From NCBI GenBank assembly GCA_030412945.1, contig JAUHJS010000003.1, positions 249,507-313,506 on the forward strand: a stretch of DNA of 64,000 nt, in the 5' to 3' direction. The DNA comes from Shiella aurantiaca (lineage in GTDB: Bacteria > Bacteroidota > Bacteroidia > Cytophagales > Cyclobacteriaceae). How positions within the stretch are numbered: position 1 is the first letter of the stretch; each line of letters opens with the position of its first letter. A program made the translations under genes and the position numbers. Shown one piece after another: positions 8,211-16,195 of this stretch. The notes beneath the pieces were generated by a model. It was not told where the DNA came from. It saw only the letters and a list, made by a program, of their open reading frames with translations, and did no database searches.

Positions 8211-9134
8211 TTACTTCACAGTAAATGAGCTGCTTCCGATAAGGGTAGTGCCCTCGTAGATTTCCAATTTATGTTTTCCGGTTTTGTACTCGCTTCCTTT
8301 TTTGTAGAAGAAGGTGAGCTTTTGGCGGCTATTGTCGAATAAAATTTCTTGCTTGGAAGTATAGAATTGCTCTTTGCCATCAATCATAAAGCTGCCCGAG
8401 CCGGTAGCTACATCAAACAGTACTTCATCCGCGGGGTCTATAATTCGGATGATGATATCTTTCCCCTCAATGGGAGCCACCTTGTTTTCGGCTAGGTTAA
8501 ACTCCACCTTGATTTTATCGATATGACGGTTTTTAAACTCGTCCTCGCGCTCCCGCCCTTTGTCACTCACGGCATAGATTTTTACATTTTCAGCTTTCAA
8601 GGTGGCTGCTATGGCTAATTTCTCAGCCATTTGTTGCTTGGTTTGCTTGGCCGATTTGAGAGAGTCAGTCAGACGGTTGGTCTCAGTTTTAAGTCCGGTA
8701 TTTTCGCTCAATAGCTCTTCGGTCATGGTTTTGAGCTTCACGATTTCCTCATCCTTCATTTTCAGCAGTTCCTCATAGCCTGTAGCCCTGCTTTTGAAGT
8801 CATTGAGTTGTTTTTCAGTAAAGTTCTTGGCTCGTCTAAGTTGCTCTTTTTCCTTTTCTACTTGTTCTTTGGCCAATTTCAGTTCCTCAATATCACCACC
8901 TAGTTTGCTGATTTCCTGAATCTTCATATCCAGCTCATTGCTGATAGACTCCAGCTTATTGTAGGTTTCCTCCAACTCTACATTTTTTTGGCTAATTTCG
9001 GTTTGAAGTTCATTTTCACGCTGATAAAATAGATAGGCCGTTACTAGCAAGGCAATTGACAAAACGCCTAATAGTGCCAATAACACATTATTTGATTTCT
9101 TTTTTGTCTCTTCCGGACGTACTGTTTCGCTCAT
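8211..9134 (-). CDS. Single-pass membrane protein with long coiled coil, function unknown
   Basis: A 307-residue protein. Residues 1-14 are charged, about 15-37 form a transmembrane helix (NVLLALLGVLSIALLVTAYL), and 40-195 are a continuous heptad-rich coiled coil (NELQTEISQKNVELEETYNK and so on). From about 196 to the end the composition turns beta-rich (KVEFNLAENKVAPIEGKDI, KHKLEIYEGTTLIGSSSF). This gives a rod ending in a small folded domain on the far side of the membrane. I do not recognise a family. It is monocistronic, with its own terminator. Structural or cell-envelope-spanning use is plausible but is inference. Confidence 0.85.
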   Translation of the reverse strand: MSETVRPEETKKKSNNVLLALLGVLSIALLVTAYLFYQRENELQTEISQKNVELEETYNKLESISNELDMKIQEISKLGGDIEELKLAKEQVEKEKEQLRRAKNFTEKQLNDFKSRATGYEELLKMKDEEIVKLKTMTEELLSENTGLKTETNRLTDSLKSAKQTKQQMAEKLAIAATLKAENVKIYAVSDKGREREDEFKNRHIDKIKVEFNLAENKVAPIEGKDIIIRIIDPADEVLFDVATGSGSFMIDGKEQFYTSKQEILFDNSRQKLTFFYKKGSEYKTGKHKLEIYEGTTLIGSSSFTVK

Positions 9135-9230
9135 GGGATGTGGTTAAAAAATGGATTTAATAAAATAAATCGTTCGCTCTTTCAGCGACATAAAAGTAAT
9201 TAGAATGTTTCTTATTTAAAATTAATTGCC

Positions 9231-9812
9231 GTGTTAGCACTCAATGAAAATTACTGGAGCCAGCGCTACGAGCAAAAGTCCACAGGCTGGGACGTTGGCA
9301 GAATAACGACTCCCCTAAAGGAATATTTTGACCAGCTCGAGAATCGTGCACTTTCTATACTGATTCCCGGGGCGGGAAATGCCTACGAGGCGGAATATTT
9401 ACACTCCTTAGGGTTTTCAAAGGTAGATGTGCTGGATTTTTCGGCTTTGCCGCTTCAAAGTTTCAAGCAGCGTAATCCGGACTGGCCTGTTGAGCGCTTG
9501 ATCCAATCTGATTTTTTTGCATGGCAAGGTCAGTACGACCTCATTGTAGAGCAGACCTTTTTTTGTGCCTTGGATCCTTCATTGCGTGCGCGCTATGCCA
9601 AACACATGAAGCAATTGCTAAAACCGGGTGGGAAATTGGTAGGAGTGTTATTCGATGCACCTATGAATAGTGACCAACCGCCTTTTGGTGGTAAGCAGGA
9701 AGAGTATAAAGCTTTGTTTAGTCCGTATTTTCAATTCAAGCATTGGTCAGCTTGCTATAATTCCATTCCTCCAAGGGCGGGGAAGGAGTGGTTTATGGTA
9801 TTGCAAGCTTAA
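9231..9812 (+). CDS. TPMT-family SAM-dependent methyltransferase (GTG start)
   Basis: A 193-residue protein with the thiopurine/thiol methyltransferase layout: NYWSQRYEQKSTGWDVGR at the N-terminus, SILIPGAGNAYEAEYL as the SAM-binding motif I, VEQTFFCALDPSLRARYA and LKPGGKLVGVLF. Members methylate thiols, halides or sulfide with S-adenosylmethionine. The frame starts with GTG; upstream in-frame codons reach a stop with no ATG, so GTG is the best start. Its last four bases overlap the convergent methyltransferase gene. Confidence 0.9.
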   Translation: MLALNENYWSQRYEQKSTGWDVGRITTPLKEYFDQLENRALSILIPGAGNAYEAEYLHSLGFSKVDVLDFSALPLQSFKQRNPDWPVERLIQSDFFAWQGQYDLIVEQTFFCALDPSLRARYAKHMKQLLKPGGKLVGVLFDAPMNSDQPPFGGKQEEYKALFSPYFQFKHWSACYNSIPPRAGKEWFMVLQA

Positions 9813-10591
9813 AAGCGCAATACATAATGTTGCTTTTTAAGCAAAGGCCTTAGGTGGACTATACCTATTTTGTATAAATCCATGCTTAGGCTGACAGCCG
9901 GGTGCGCACAGATTTGTTGCCATGCTTCCTGCATTTCAGGCGACCAATAGATATCGTCAAATACAAAAATGCTGTTTTCGGAACTTTGGGCCAAGCATTG
10001 ATGGAAATACCGAAGTGTTGGCTCTAAGCGATGGTTGGCATCAAAAAATACTACATCTACGGGTGCCGATTTTTCCAGATAGACACCTAGGGTATCATCG
10101 ATATTTCCCGATACCGTGGTAATGCCATGTGCCTTGAATTCTTGAAAATGTGTCTGCGCTTGGTCAACCAAAGCCGAGCTTCCCTCAAAGGTGGCAATAC
10201 GCGCCTTAGGGTGTTGGCTGAGGTATAAGGTATTGATACCAAGACTTGTACCTAATTCAATAATGTGAGGGGATTCAAAGTTCTGGGCGATACGCCAAAG
10301 TAAGGCAGAAACCTCTGCTTCGGAAGCGCTGTAGCGGGCAATAGAGGCAATACTACGATTATGTGAAGAACCCAATGAAGAGCCAGCCCCAAAATCTTCT
10401 ATTTTTATTACTTCCTTCGACTTTCTGAGCGATTTACGCAAGTTTTCAATAGCCTTGGCATGGGGTGGGTATTTCTTGGCTTTGACAATACGGGTATAAA
10501 AATCAAAAGCAAAAGGAGGATGGATGGCATGCTCGTTGACCGCTTTCAGCTGATAGCGAAGCCACGATTGGATACGAAAAAGAATGTGCAC
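9809..10591 (-). CDS. Class I SAM-dependent methyltransferase
   Basis: A 260-residue protein. The SAM-binding motif HIIELGTSLGINTLYLSQ is at about residues 105-122, followed by ARIATFEGS and the motif DVVFFDANHRLEPT, then FVFDDIYWSPEMQEAW. This is the layout of O-methyltransferase/class I methyltransferases with a helical N-terminal extension (about 90 residues). Substrate is not predictable. It is followed at its 5' side, one base apart, by apaG on the same strand, so the two may be co-transcribed. Convergent four-base overlap with the TPMT-like gene. Confidence 0.88.
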   Translation of the reverse strand: MHILFRIQSWLRYQLKAVNEHAIHPPFAFDFYTRIVKAKKYPPHAKAIENLRKSLRKSKEVIKIEDFGAGSSLGSSHNRSIASIARYSASEAEVSALLWRIAQNFESPHIIELGTSLGINTLYLSQHPKARIATFEGSSALVDQAQTHFQEFKAHGITTVSGNIDDTLGVYLEKSAPVDVVFFDANHRLEPTLRYFHQCLAQSSENSIFVFDDIYWSPEMQEAWQQICAHPAVSLSMDLYKIGIVHLRPLLKKQHYVLRF

Positions 10592-10592
10592 G

Positions 10593-10979
10593 TTAATTAA
10601 GACGGAAAGGAGCCACCATGGTAAAGGCGGGGATTTTTACATGGAAAAGTTTGCCATCTACCACACGTTCCATCAGGTAGGTGCCATACATCTTGCCGAT
10701 TCCGGCTTTGAGGTTACAGCCCGATACGTATTGATGGCTTTCACCGGGTTCCAACACAGGTTGTTGACCTACCACGCCTTCACCTTCTACCTCGCGCAAA
10801 GGATAATTCAAATCGTGAATATACCAATGCCTGCGTTGCAACTGTATGGTGTTGTCGCTAGTATTTTCTATGGTAATCCGATAGGTAAAAACAAAATGGT
10901 ATTGGCTGGGGCTGGAATATTCCGGTTGGTATTCCGTTTCTACGGTAACTTTAACGCCTTCTGTAATCTCTGTAACCAT
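10593..10979 (-). CDS. apaG: ApaG protein (Co2+/Mg2+ efflux-associated)
   Basis: A 128-residue ApaG-domain protein: HFVFTYRITIENTSDNTIQL, QRRHWYIHD and GQQPVLEPGESHQYVSGC, the conserved blocks of this small beta-sandwich family. ApaG has been linked to cobalt resistance and magnesium efflux in enterobacteria, but its molecular activity is uncertain. It lies one base upstream of the class I methyltransferase gene and is divergent from ung. Confidence 0.95.
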   Translation of the reverse strand: MVTEITEGVKVTVETEYQPEYSSPSQYHFVFTYRITIENTSDNTIQLQRRHWYIHDLNYPLREVEGEGVVGQQPVLEPGESHQYVSGCNLKAGIGKMYGTYLMERVVDGKLFHVKIPAFTMVAPFRLN

Positions 10980-11043
10980 CTGTGAATCAGCTTTGCCTGA
11001 TTATAAACAACTCAATTTAGTGATAAGTTTTTTATTGACCTGC

Positions 11044-11057
11044 TTCTTGCGCAAGAA
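11044..11057. repeat. 14-bp perfect palindrome between apaG and ung
   Basis: TTCTTGCGCAAGAA is a perfect palindrome in the divergent apaG-ung promoter region, 30 bp before the ung ATG. It could be an operator; no regulator is known from the sequence. Confidence 0.45.
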
Positions 11058-11086
11058 AATTTCATCAATCCTAGTATTTTCGCTGT

Positions 11087-11749
11087 ATGGACGTAAAAAT
11101 ACAGGATAGCTGGAAGGCCCATTTGCAGCAGGAATTTGAAAAACCGTATTTCAAAGATTTGGTCGCTTTTGTGAAAAGTGAGTATCAGCAGCATACCGTT
11201 TATCCTCCGGGTAAGCACATCTTTCAAGCATTTGAGGCTTGTCCTTTTGAAGCGGTGAAGGTCGTAATCATTGGGCAAGATCCCTATCATGGTCCCGGTC
11301 AAGCTAATGGTTTGTGTTTTTCGGTGAACAAAGGTGTTCCCATGCCGCCCTCTTTGGTGAATATCTTTAAAGAAATCAAAAACGATTTGGGAAAAGAACT
11401 TCCTCCCGATGGCGATTTAATGCGCTGGGCTACACAAGGCGTGTTATTGCTCAATGCTACCCTAACCGTACGCGCCCATCAAGCGGGTTCTCACCAAAAG
11501 AAGGGCTGGGAAAATTTCACCGATGCCGTGATAAAGGCGGTAAATGAACAAAAAGAAAAAGTTGTCTTTTTGCTTTGGGGCGCCTATGCCCAAAAGAAGG
11601 GGCAGATGATTGATAAACAGAAGCATTTGGTATTGCAATCTGTCCATCCTTCGCCCTTATCAGCATACAATGGTTTTTTTGGTAATCAGCATTTCAGCAA
11701 AGCCAATGCCTATTTGAAAGCAGCCGATAAAACATCCATTGAATGGTAA
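11087..11749 (+). CDS. ung: Uracil-DNA glycosylase
   Basis: A 220-residue family-1 UDG. The water-activating loop VIIGQDPYHGPGQANGLCFS (catalytic Asp in GQDPYH) and the C-terminal QSVHPSPLSAYNGFFG (catalytic His, minor-groove Leu loop) are both intact, and the uracil-recognition block LLLNATLTV is present. It removes uracil from DNA as the first step of base-excision repair. The length is normal. Monocistronic, ending at a bidirectional hairpin shared with lepB. Confidence 0.98.
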   Translation: MDVKIQDSWKAHLQQEFEKPYFKDLVAFVKSEYQQHTVYPPGKHIFQAFEACPFEAVKVVIIGQDPYHGPGQANGLCFSVNKGVPMPPSLVNIFKEIKNDLGKELPPDGDLMRWATQGVLLLNATLTVRAHQAGSHQKKGWENFTDAVIKAVNEQKEKVVFLLWGAYAQKKGQMIDKQKHLVLQSVHPSPLSAYNGFFGNQHFSKANAYLKAADKTSIEW

Positions 11750-11779
11750 GAAAAAAGGCCCTTCGTGTGAAGAGCCTTG
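11750..11779. terminator. Shared terminator between ung and lepB
   Basis: AAGGC-CTTC and GAAG-GCCTT arms with one internal mismatch and a four-base loop. On the minus strand it is followed by TTTTTT, so it terminates lepB best; on the plus strand the T-tract is weaker. Confidence 0.8.
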
Positions 11780-11784
11780 ATGTT

Positions 11785-12882
11785 TTATTCTATTCCGCGG
11801 AATAAGCGGTTCCAACGTATTTTGTTTAGTAGTCCGGCTTCAGCATCTATCGACATCCAAATGAACAAAGCCTTGCCCACCACGTGGCTTTGTGGCACAA
11901 ACCCCCAATAGCGGCTATCGAGTGAGTTGTGGCGGTTATCACCCATCATGAAATAATAGTCTTGAGTGAAGGTATAGCTGCTTTGTTCGGCTCCGTTGAT
12001 GAATACTTTATTGTCCTTAATTTCAAGGTTTTCAATTCCTTCATAGTACTCCAATACATAGCTGTATTTAGCTACGTTTTCTTCGGTAAGCACAATGGTC
12101 TGGCCTTCACCCGGTATTACCAAAGGGCCGTAATAATCTCTGTTCCAGTCTAATGAATCATAAGACGGATACACATCCGGCTCACGCTGGCCGGGGCGAT
12201 TTTCCGCAGGGCGCACACTTTTGATAAACTCCAAACTGGCCATTTGTGCAGCCGTAGCAGGTTCCATGTCTATTAAATATCCACCTTGGATGCGGTATAT
12301 GTCGTAGCTGGAAATATCATAGCGTTCAAGAATGCGCTCGCTCAGGGTTTCGTCAGTTTCTACATAATACTTAAACTGCATGTGATCAGGACTTTCCATC
12401 ACGGTGCCGTTGATAAGTACTTCCATACCGCGAACCTGAAGTGTATCGCCCGGCATGCCTATGCAGCGCTTAATGTAATGCGTTTTTAGGTCGGTAGGAT
12501 ATTCATGTTCTACCGGATAGTTAAATACCACCACATCATTGCGCTTCACCGAGGTAAATCCCGGAAGGCGATAAGAGGGCAACTGGAGTGCATCGATATA
12601 AGAAGGAATATTGGTTCCCCATATTTTCTGATGGGTGAGAGGAAGTTGCAGAGGCGTTTGGGGCGTACGCGAACCATAGTGGATTTTGCTCACAAATAGA
12701 AAGTCGCCTACTAAAAGAGATTTCTCCATAGAGGGAGTGGGAATGGTAAAGGCTTCCAAAAGAGCCCAGCGGATAAGTGTGGCTGCAATCACCGCAAACA
12801 CGATGGCGTCCCACCACTCACGGGCAGCCGATTTCTTCACTTTCTCTTTTTCGGAGTCTTTTTTCTTAAATCCAAAATTCAT
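11785..12882 (-). CDS. lepB: Signal peptidase I (Bacteroidota long form)
   Basis: A 365-residue S26 peptidase. A transmembrane helix (about residues 25-45) precedes the catalytic-Ser motif FTIPTPSMEKSLLVGDFLFV. The Lys motif KRCIGMPGDTLQVRG follows, and box E reads MGDNRHNSLDSRYWGFVP. About 100 residues between the Lys box and box E are an insertion common in Bacteroidota enzymes. It removes signal peptides from secreted proteins at the inner membrane. It lies 9 bp downstream of dapB and ends the parA-parB-DUF5683-dapB-lepB series. Confidence 0.97.
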   Translation of the reverse strand: MNFGFKKKDSEKEKVKKSAAREWWDAIVFAVIAATLIRWALLEAFTIPTPSMEKSLLVGDFLFVSKIHYGSRTPQTPLQLPLTHQKIWGTNIPSYIDALQLPSYRLPGFTSVKRNDVVVFNYPVEHEYPTDLKTHYIKRCIGMPGDTLQVRGMEVLINGTVMESPDHMQFKYYVETDETLSERILERYDISSYDIYRIQGGYLIDMEPATAAQMASLEFIKSVRPAENRPGQREPDVYPSYDSLDWNRDYYGPLVIPGEGQTIVLTEENVAKYSYVLEYYEGIENLEIKDNKVFINGAEQSSYTFTQDYYFMMGDNRHNSLDSRYWGFVPQSHVVGKALFIWMSIDAEAGLLNKIRWNRLFRGIE

Positions 12883-12891
12883 AGGACAGTA

Positions 12892-13608
12892 TTATAAGGG
12901 TAAAAAGTCGTTCATGGTGCACATGCCTTTTTGTGCAGGCAGCCATTCGGCTACTAGCACTGCGCCTTGGGCAAATCCGGTGCGGCTATGGGCGGTGTGA
13001 CTGATTTCAATGGTATCAATAGCCGATTGGTAACGCACATAATGTGTGCCGGGCACCTCATCGGTACGAAGACTAATTATGGGTAATTCCTTCGGGTTAT
13101 TGGTTTCAGAATTTACCCACATGTCATAATCGGGTAATTCCTTGATGATATCTTGCGCTAGCGTAATGGCCGTTCCGCTGGGGGCATCCTTCTTTTGAGT
13201 ATGATGAATCTCTTCCAAATGCACCTTGTATTCAGGATAAAGCTTCATGCGCTGCGCCAGAAACTGGTTTACCTTGAAAAATAAATTAACTCCAATACTG
13301 TAGTTGGAGGCGTAGAAAAATGTTCCCTTATGCTCTTGGCAAAGGCGCTCCACCTCTGGTAAATGCTGCAGCCATCCCGTGGTACCCGATAGGGTAGGGA
13401 TGCCCGCTTTTAGCAAGGTTTGGATATGCGAAAATGCCAATTCGGGTAAAGAAAACTCAATACAAACATCCGTATTGGACGCATTGTATAGGTGGATGTC
13501 CTGGGCATTCTTTGAACCGATTTTCCCCACAATCTCATGACCTCTTTGCAAGGCAATGGCCTCTATGGCTTTGCCCATTTTGCCGTATCCTACCAAAAGT
13601 ATTTTCAT
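12892..13608 (-). CDS. dapB: 4-hydroxy-tetrahydrodipicolinate reductase
   Basis: A 238-residue protein. The N-terminal NAD(P)H-binding stretch is MKILLVGYGKMGKAIEAIAL; the catalytic signature EIHHTQKKDAPSGTAITLA is intact (His and Lys plus the SGT loop), and GTHYVRYQSAIDTIEISHTA is the substrate-domain end. It reduces dihydrodipicolinate in the lysine/diaminopimelate pathway. The gene overlaps the stop of the DUF5683 gene by one base, so the two are probably coupled. Confidence 0.97.
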   Translation of the reverse strand: MKILLVGYGKMGKAIEAIALQRGHEIVGKIGSKNAQDIHLYNASNTDVCIEFSLPELAFSHIQTLLKAGIPTLSGTTGWLQHLPEVERLCQEHKGTFFYASNYSIGVNLFFKVNQFLAQRMKLYPEYKVHLEEIHHTQKKDAPSGTAITLAQDIIKELPDYDMWVNSETNNPKELPIISLRTDEVPGTHYVRYQSAIDTIEISHTAHSRTGFAQGAVLVAEWLPAQKGMCTMNDFLPL

Positions 13609-14240
13609 TATCGGAAGTAAAATTTAACAGAAACGCCTGCTTGCAACGTGTTGAAATTGCTTGGAGCAAAACTCGGTCCCACTTTCATGGACAAATCATC
13701 GCTTACGTCAAATTCCTTGAGGTGTGCATCCACATTGGCGTCTACGATATTGAGTGCATAGGCCAATCCGGTAAGAATAATCAGGTAATCCCGATTTCTT
13801 CGGAAATAATCAATACGATTGCGAAGCCGTGCTTCATCCAACTGAGGGTAAATTCTTGGCTTTCCTTCTAGTTCATTGATAAGGTCGCGCCTCAGCTCTA
13901 TGTAAAAATCGTGATTGAATTTTAGGTAATAGCCCAAAGCAAAATAGCCGCCATACAATACAGGTATTTTCCAGTATTTCCCATTGTACGCCTGTCCTAA
14001 GCCGGGGATGGCCGCAGAAAGCATGGTGGCTTTCATCGTGCGACTTTTGTGCTCGGCCTTTGAACGTTCCGTATTGTAGGTTTCAATGGAAGAGGGCTCT
14101 ACTTCGCGTAGCACTACACCGCTGCTGGGGTCGATAAGAGTATCCTTAGCGATTACAAGGGTGGTATCTTGCGCCTGTGCCGCAGAGGCCAAAAGGAGCA
14201 GACATGTGGCAAGCAAAGTAAAGGTGGTGGCTTTCATCAA
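13608..14240 (-). CDS. DUF5683 domain protein
   Basis: A 210-residue secreted or membrane protein with a signal peptide (TFTLLATCLLLLASAAQAQ). The core reads KATMLSAAIPGLGQAYNGKY, then WKIPVLYGGYFALGYYLKFN and YRRNRDYLIILTGLAYALNI, characteristic of DUF5683. This family is routinely encoded between parB and dapB in Bacteroidota; its function is unknown, though the position suggests some link to cell-cycle or envelope genes. It overlaps parB by four bases and dapB by one. Confidence 0.9.
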   Translation of the reverse strand: MMKATTFTLLATCLLLLASAAQAQDTTLVIAKDTLIDPSSGVVLREVEPSSIETYNTERSKAEHKSRTMKATMLSAAIPGLGQAYNGKYWKIPVLYGGYFALGYYLKFNHDFYIELRRDLINELEGKPRIYPQLDEARLRNRIDYFRRNRDYLIILTGLAYALNIVDANVDAHLKEFDVSDDLSMKVGPSFAPSNFNTLQAGVSVKFYFR

Positions 14241-15163
14241 AGCGAAACTTCTAGGATATCCAAAATTCTATTAAGGTCTGATACGGAAACAAAAGGGATT
14301 TTGATTTCTCCTTTGTCCTTTTCATCACTCTTAACGAAAACTTTGGTGCCAAAGTGTGAGGAGAGTTTGGCTTGCAATTGCTGTAGCTCTACTTCCTTTT
14401 CTTTGTTGACTGGAGTCGCTTTTTCTTCTTTTTTGCTGCTACCGTTGAGCAGTTCGCGTACCAGTTCTTCTACCTTACGTACCGATAGTTCCTCAGCTAC
14501 TATCTTTTTGAAGATGGCCAGCTGCTGGTCTGCATTTTCGATATTGATGATGGCTCGGGCATGGCCCATGCTGATTTTTTGGTCGCGCAGGGCGGCTTGG
14601 ATATCAGGTGGAAGTTTTAGCAAACGCAGGTAGTTGTTCACCGTGGTACGGTTTTTCCCTACGCGGTCGCCCAGTTCTTCTTGTTTTAAATTACATTCCG
14701 ATAAAAGGCGCTGATAGCTCAAGGCAATTTCTATGGCGTTGAGGTTTTCACGCTGAATGTTTTCAATCAAGGCCATTTCCAGCATTTGCTGGTCATCGGC
14801 CGTGCGGATGTACGCGGTGATGGTGCTCAAGCCAGCCAGCTTAGTAGCCTGCAACCTCCGCTCACCGGAAATCAGTTGGTATTTGTTTTTACTAAGTCGC
14901 CTAACCGTAATAGGCTGAATAATCCCTTGTACCTTAATGGATTCAGAAAGCTCACGAAGGGCCTCTTGGTCAAAAAAAGTACGAGGCTGGAAGGGGTTGG
15001 TTTCAATCTCTTCCACCGGGATTTCATTGATGGAGCTGGCCGGAAGGGCTGCAACCACGCCTAATTCATCTTTGCCACCCGCAGAGGTAGTATTTGAATC
15101 CTCTAAAAGAGCTCCTAACCCTCTGCCTAATGCGTTTCTCTTTATCGGTTTTTTGTTACTCAT
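14237..15163 (-). CDS. parB: Chromosome partitioning protein ParB
   Basis: A 308-residue protein: KRNALGRGLGALLED at the N-terminus, IETNPFQPRTFFDQEALREL (ParB/sulfiredoxin-like box I), LISGERRLQATKLAGL (box II with GERR), then ALIENIQRENLNAIE and a helix-turn-helix around RVGKNRTTVNNYLRLLKL. The C-terminus is a dimerisation region. ParB loads on parS sites as a CTP-dependent clamp and works with ParA encoded just upstream. No full parS sequence was noticed nearby. Confidence 0.97.
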   Translation of the reverse strand: MSNKKPIKRNALGRGLGALLEDSNTTSAGGKDELGVVAALPASSINEIPVEEIETNPFQPRTFFDQEALRELSESIKVQGIIQPITVRRLSKNKYQLISGERRLQATKLAGLSTITAYIRTADDQQMLEMALIENIQRENLNAIEIALSYQRLLSECNLKQEELGDRVGKNRTTVNNYLRLLKLPPDIQAALRDQKISMGHARAIINIENADQQLAIFKKIVAEELSVRKVEELVRELLNGSSKKEEKATPVNKEKEVELQQLQAKLSSHFGTKVFVKSDEKDKGEIKIPFVSVSDLNRILDILEVSL

Positions 15164-15165
15164 TA

Positions 15166-15942
15166 TTACTTATGCGCTAATCCGTTTTTCTCTAAAATTT
15201 CTTTGGCAAGTGAAAGGTAGCTAAGGGCTCCTTTGCTTTCCCCATCGTGGGCTATGGCCGGCATACCGAAGCTAGGCGATTCGCTCAGCTTGATGTTACG
15301 CGGGATAAGCGTTTCAAATACCATTTGCTTGAAGTGGGTGTTCACTTCATCTACCACCTGATTCGACAAGCGCAGGCGGGCATCGTACATGGTCAACAGG
15401 ATTCCCTCAATTTGTAGTTCAGGATTCAGGCGGCTTTGAATAATTTTTATGGTATTCAAAAGCTTGCCCAAGCCTTCAAGGGCGAAATATTCACATTGTA
15501 CCGGAATCACTACTGAGTCGGCTGCAACTAGCGAGTTGATGGTGATAAGACCCAAAGAAGGCGAACAGTCGATTATGATGAAATCGTATTGGTCTTTTAC
15601 TTCTTTCAAGGCTTCGCGCATTTTAAGTTCGCGCTGCTCAATGCTCACCATTTCTACCTCGGCACCTACCAAGTCGATGTGTGAGGGAAGTATATCCAGA
15701 TAATTGATATCAGTTGTCAAAATGGCATCAGAGCTTTTTACTCCATCTACCATACATTCATAAATACCCGCTTCCACGTCTTTGGGATTCAAGCCCACAC
15801 CGGAAGTGGAGTTGGCCTGAGGGTCGGCATCCACGATGAGGGTTTTGTATTCCAAGGCCGCTAAACTGGCCGCGAGGTTAATAGCGGTTGTAGTTTTTCC
15901 TACTCCTCCTTTTTGGTTGGCAATAGCAATAATTTTACCCAT
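15166..15942 (-). CDS. parA: Chromosome partitioning ATPase ParA
   Basis: A 258-residue deviant-Walker ATPase, [20 protein letters not shown], with Walker A' (KGGVGKTT), A'' [10 protein letters not shown] and Walker [11 protein letters not shown]. ParA forms a DNA-bound gradient that moves ParB-parS complexes. Two bases separate it from parB, and the whole series continues to lepB. The upstream 253 bp gap holds the yidC terminator and AT-rich sequence. Confidence 0.97.
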   Translation of the reverse strand: MGKIIAIANQKGGVGKTTTAINLAASLAALEYKTLIVDADPQANSTSGVGLNPKDVEAGIYECMVDGVKSSDAILTTDINYLDILPSHIDLVGAEVEMVSIEQRELKMREALKEVKDQYDFIIIDCSPSLGLITINSLVAADSVVIPVQCEYFALEGLGKLLNTIKIIQSRLNPELQIEGILLTMYDARLRLSNQVVDEVNTHFKQMVFETLIPRNIKLSESPSFGMPAIAHDGESKGALSYLSLAKEILEKNGLAHK

Positions 15943-16163
15943 GAATGTGTGTTATTATCTGTTTTTTTGAATGCCTAAGGCATTTTTAGTCTTTCTATTC
16001 CCCTTAAAAACACCGGACAAGCTTGGTTGATGACACAGCCCGGAAATATTTTGGGAACGCAAAATAGCAAAATCCATTCGGAATTCCTCCCTGTTATTGC
16101 GGTGGATTTTTTTCTACCATCTTAACCCCTCGATTCTCAATCATATGCGGAGTTTTGGACATG

Positions 16164-16190
16164 AAAAAGGCTAAGATTTCTCTTAGCCCT
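16164..16190 (-). terminator. Terminator of yidC
   Basis: Minus strand: GGCTAAGA, tetraloop GAAA, TCTTAGCC, then TTTTT. Located six bases after the yidC stop; a perfect eight-base stem. Confidence 0.92.
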
Positions 16191-16195
16191 ATTCT

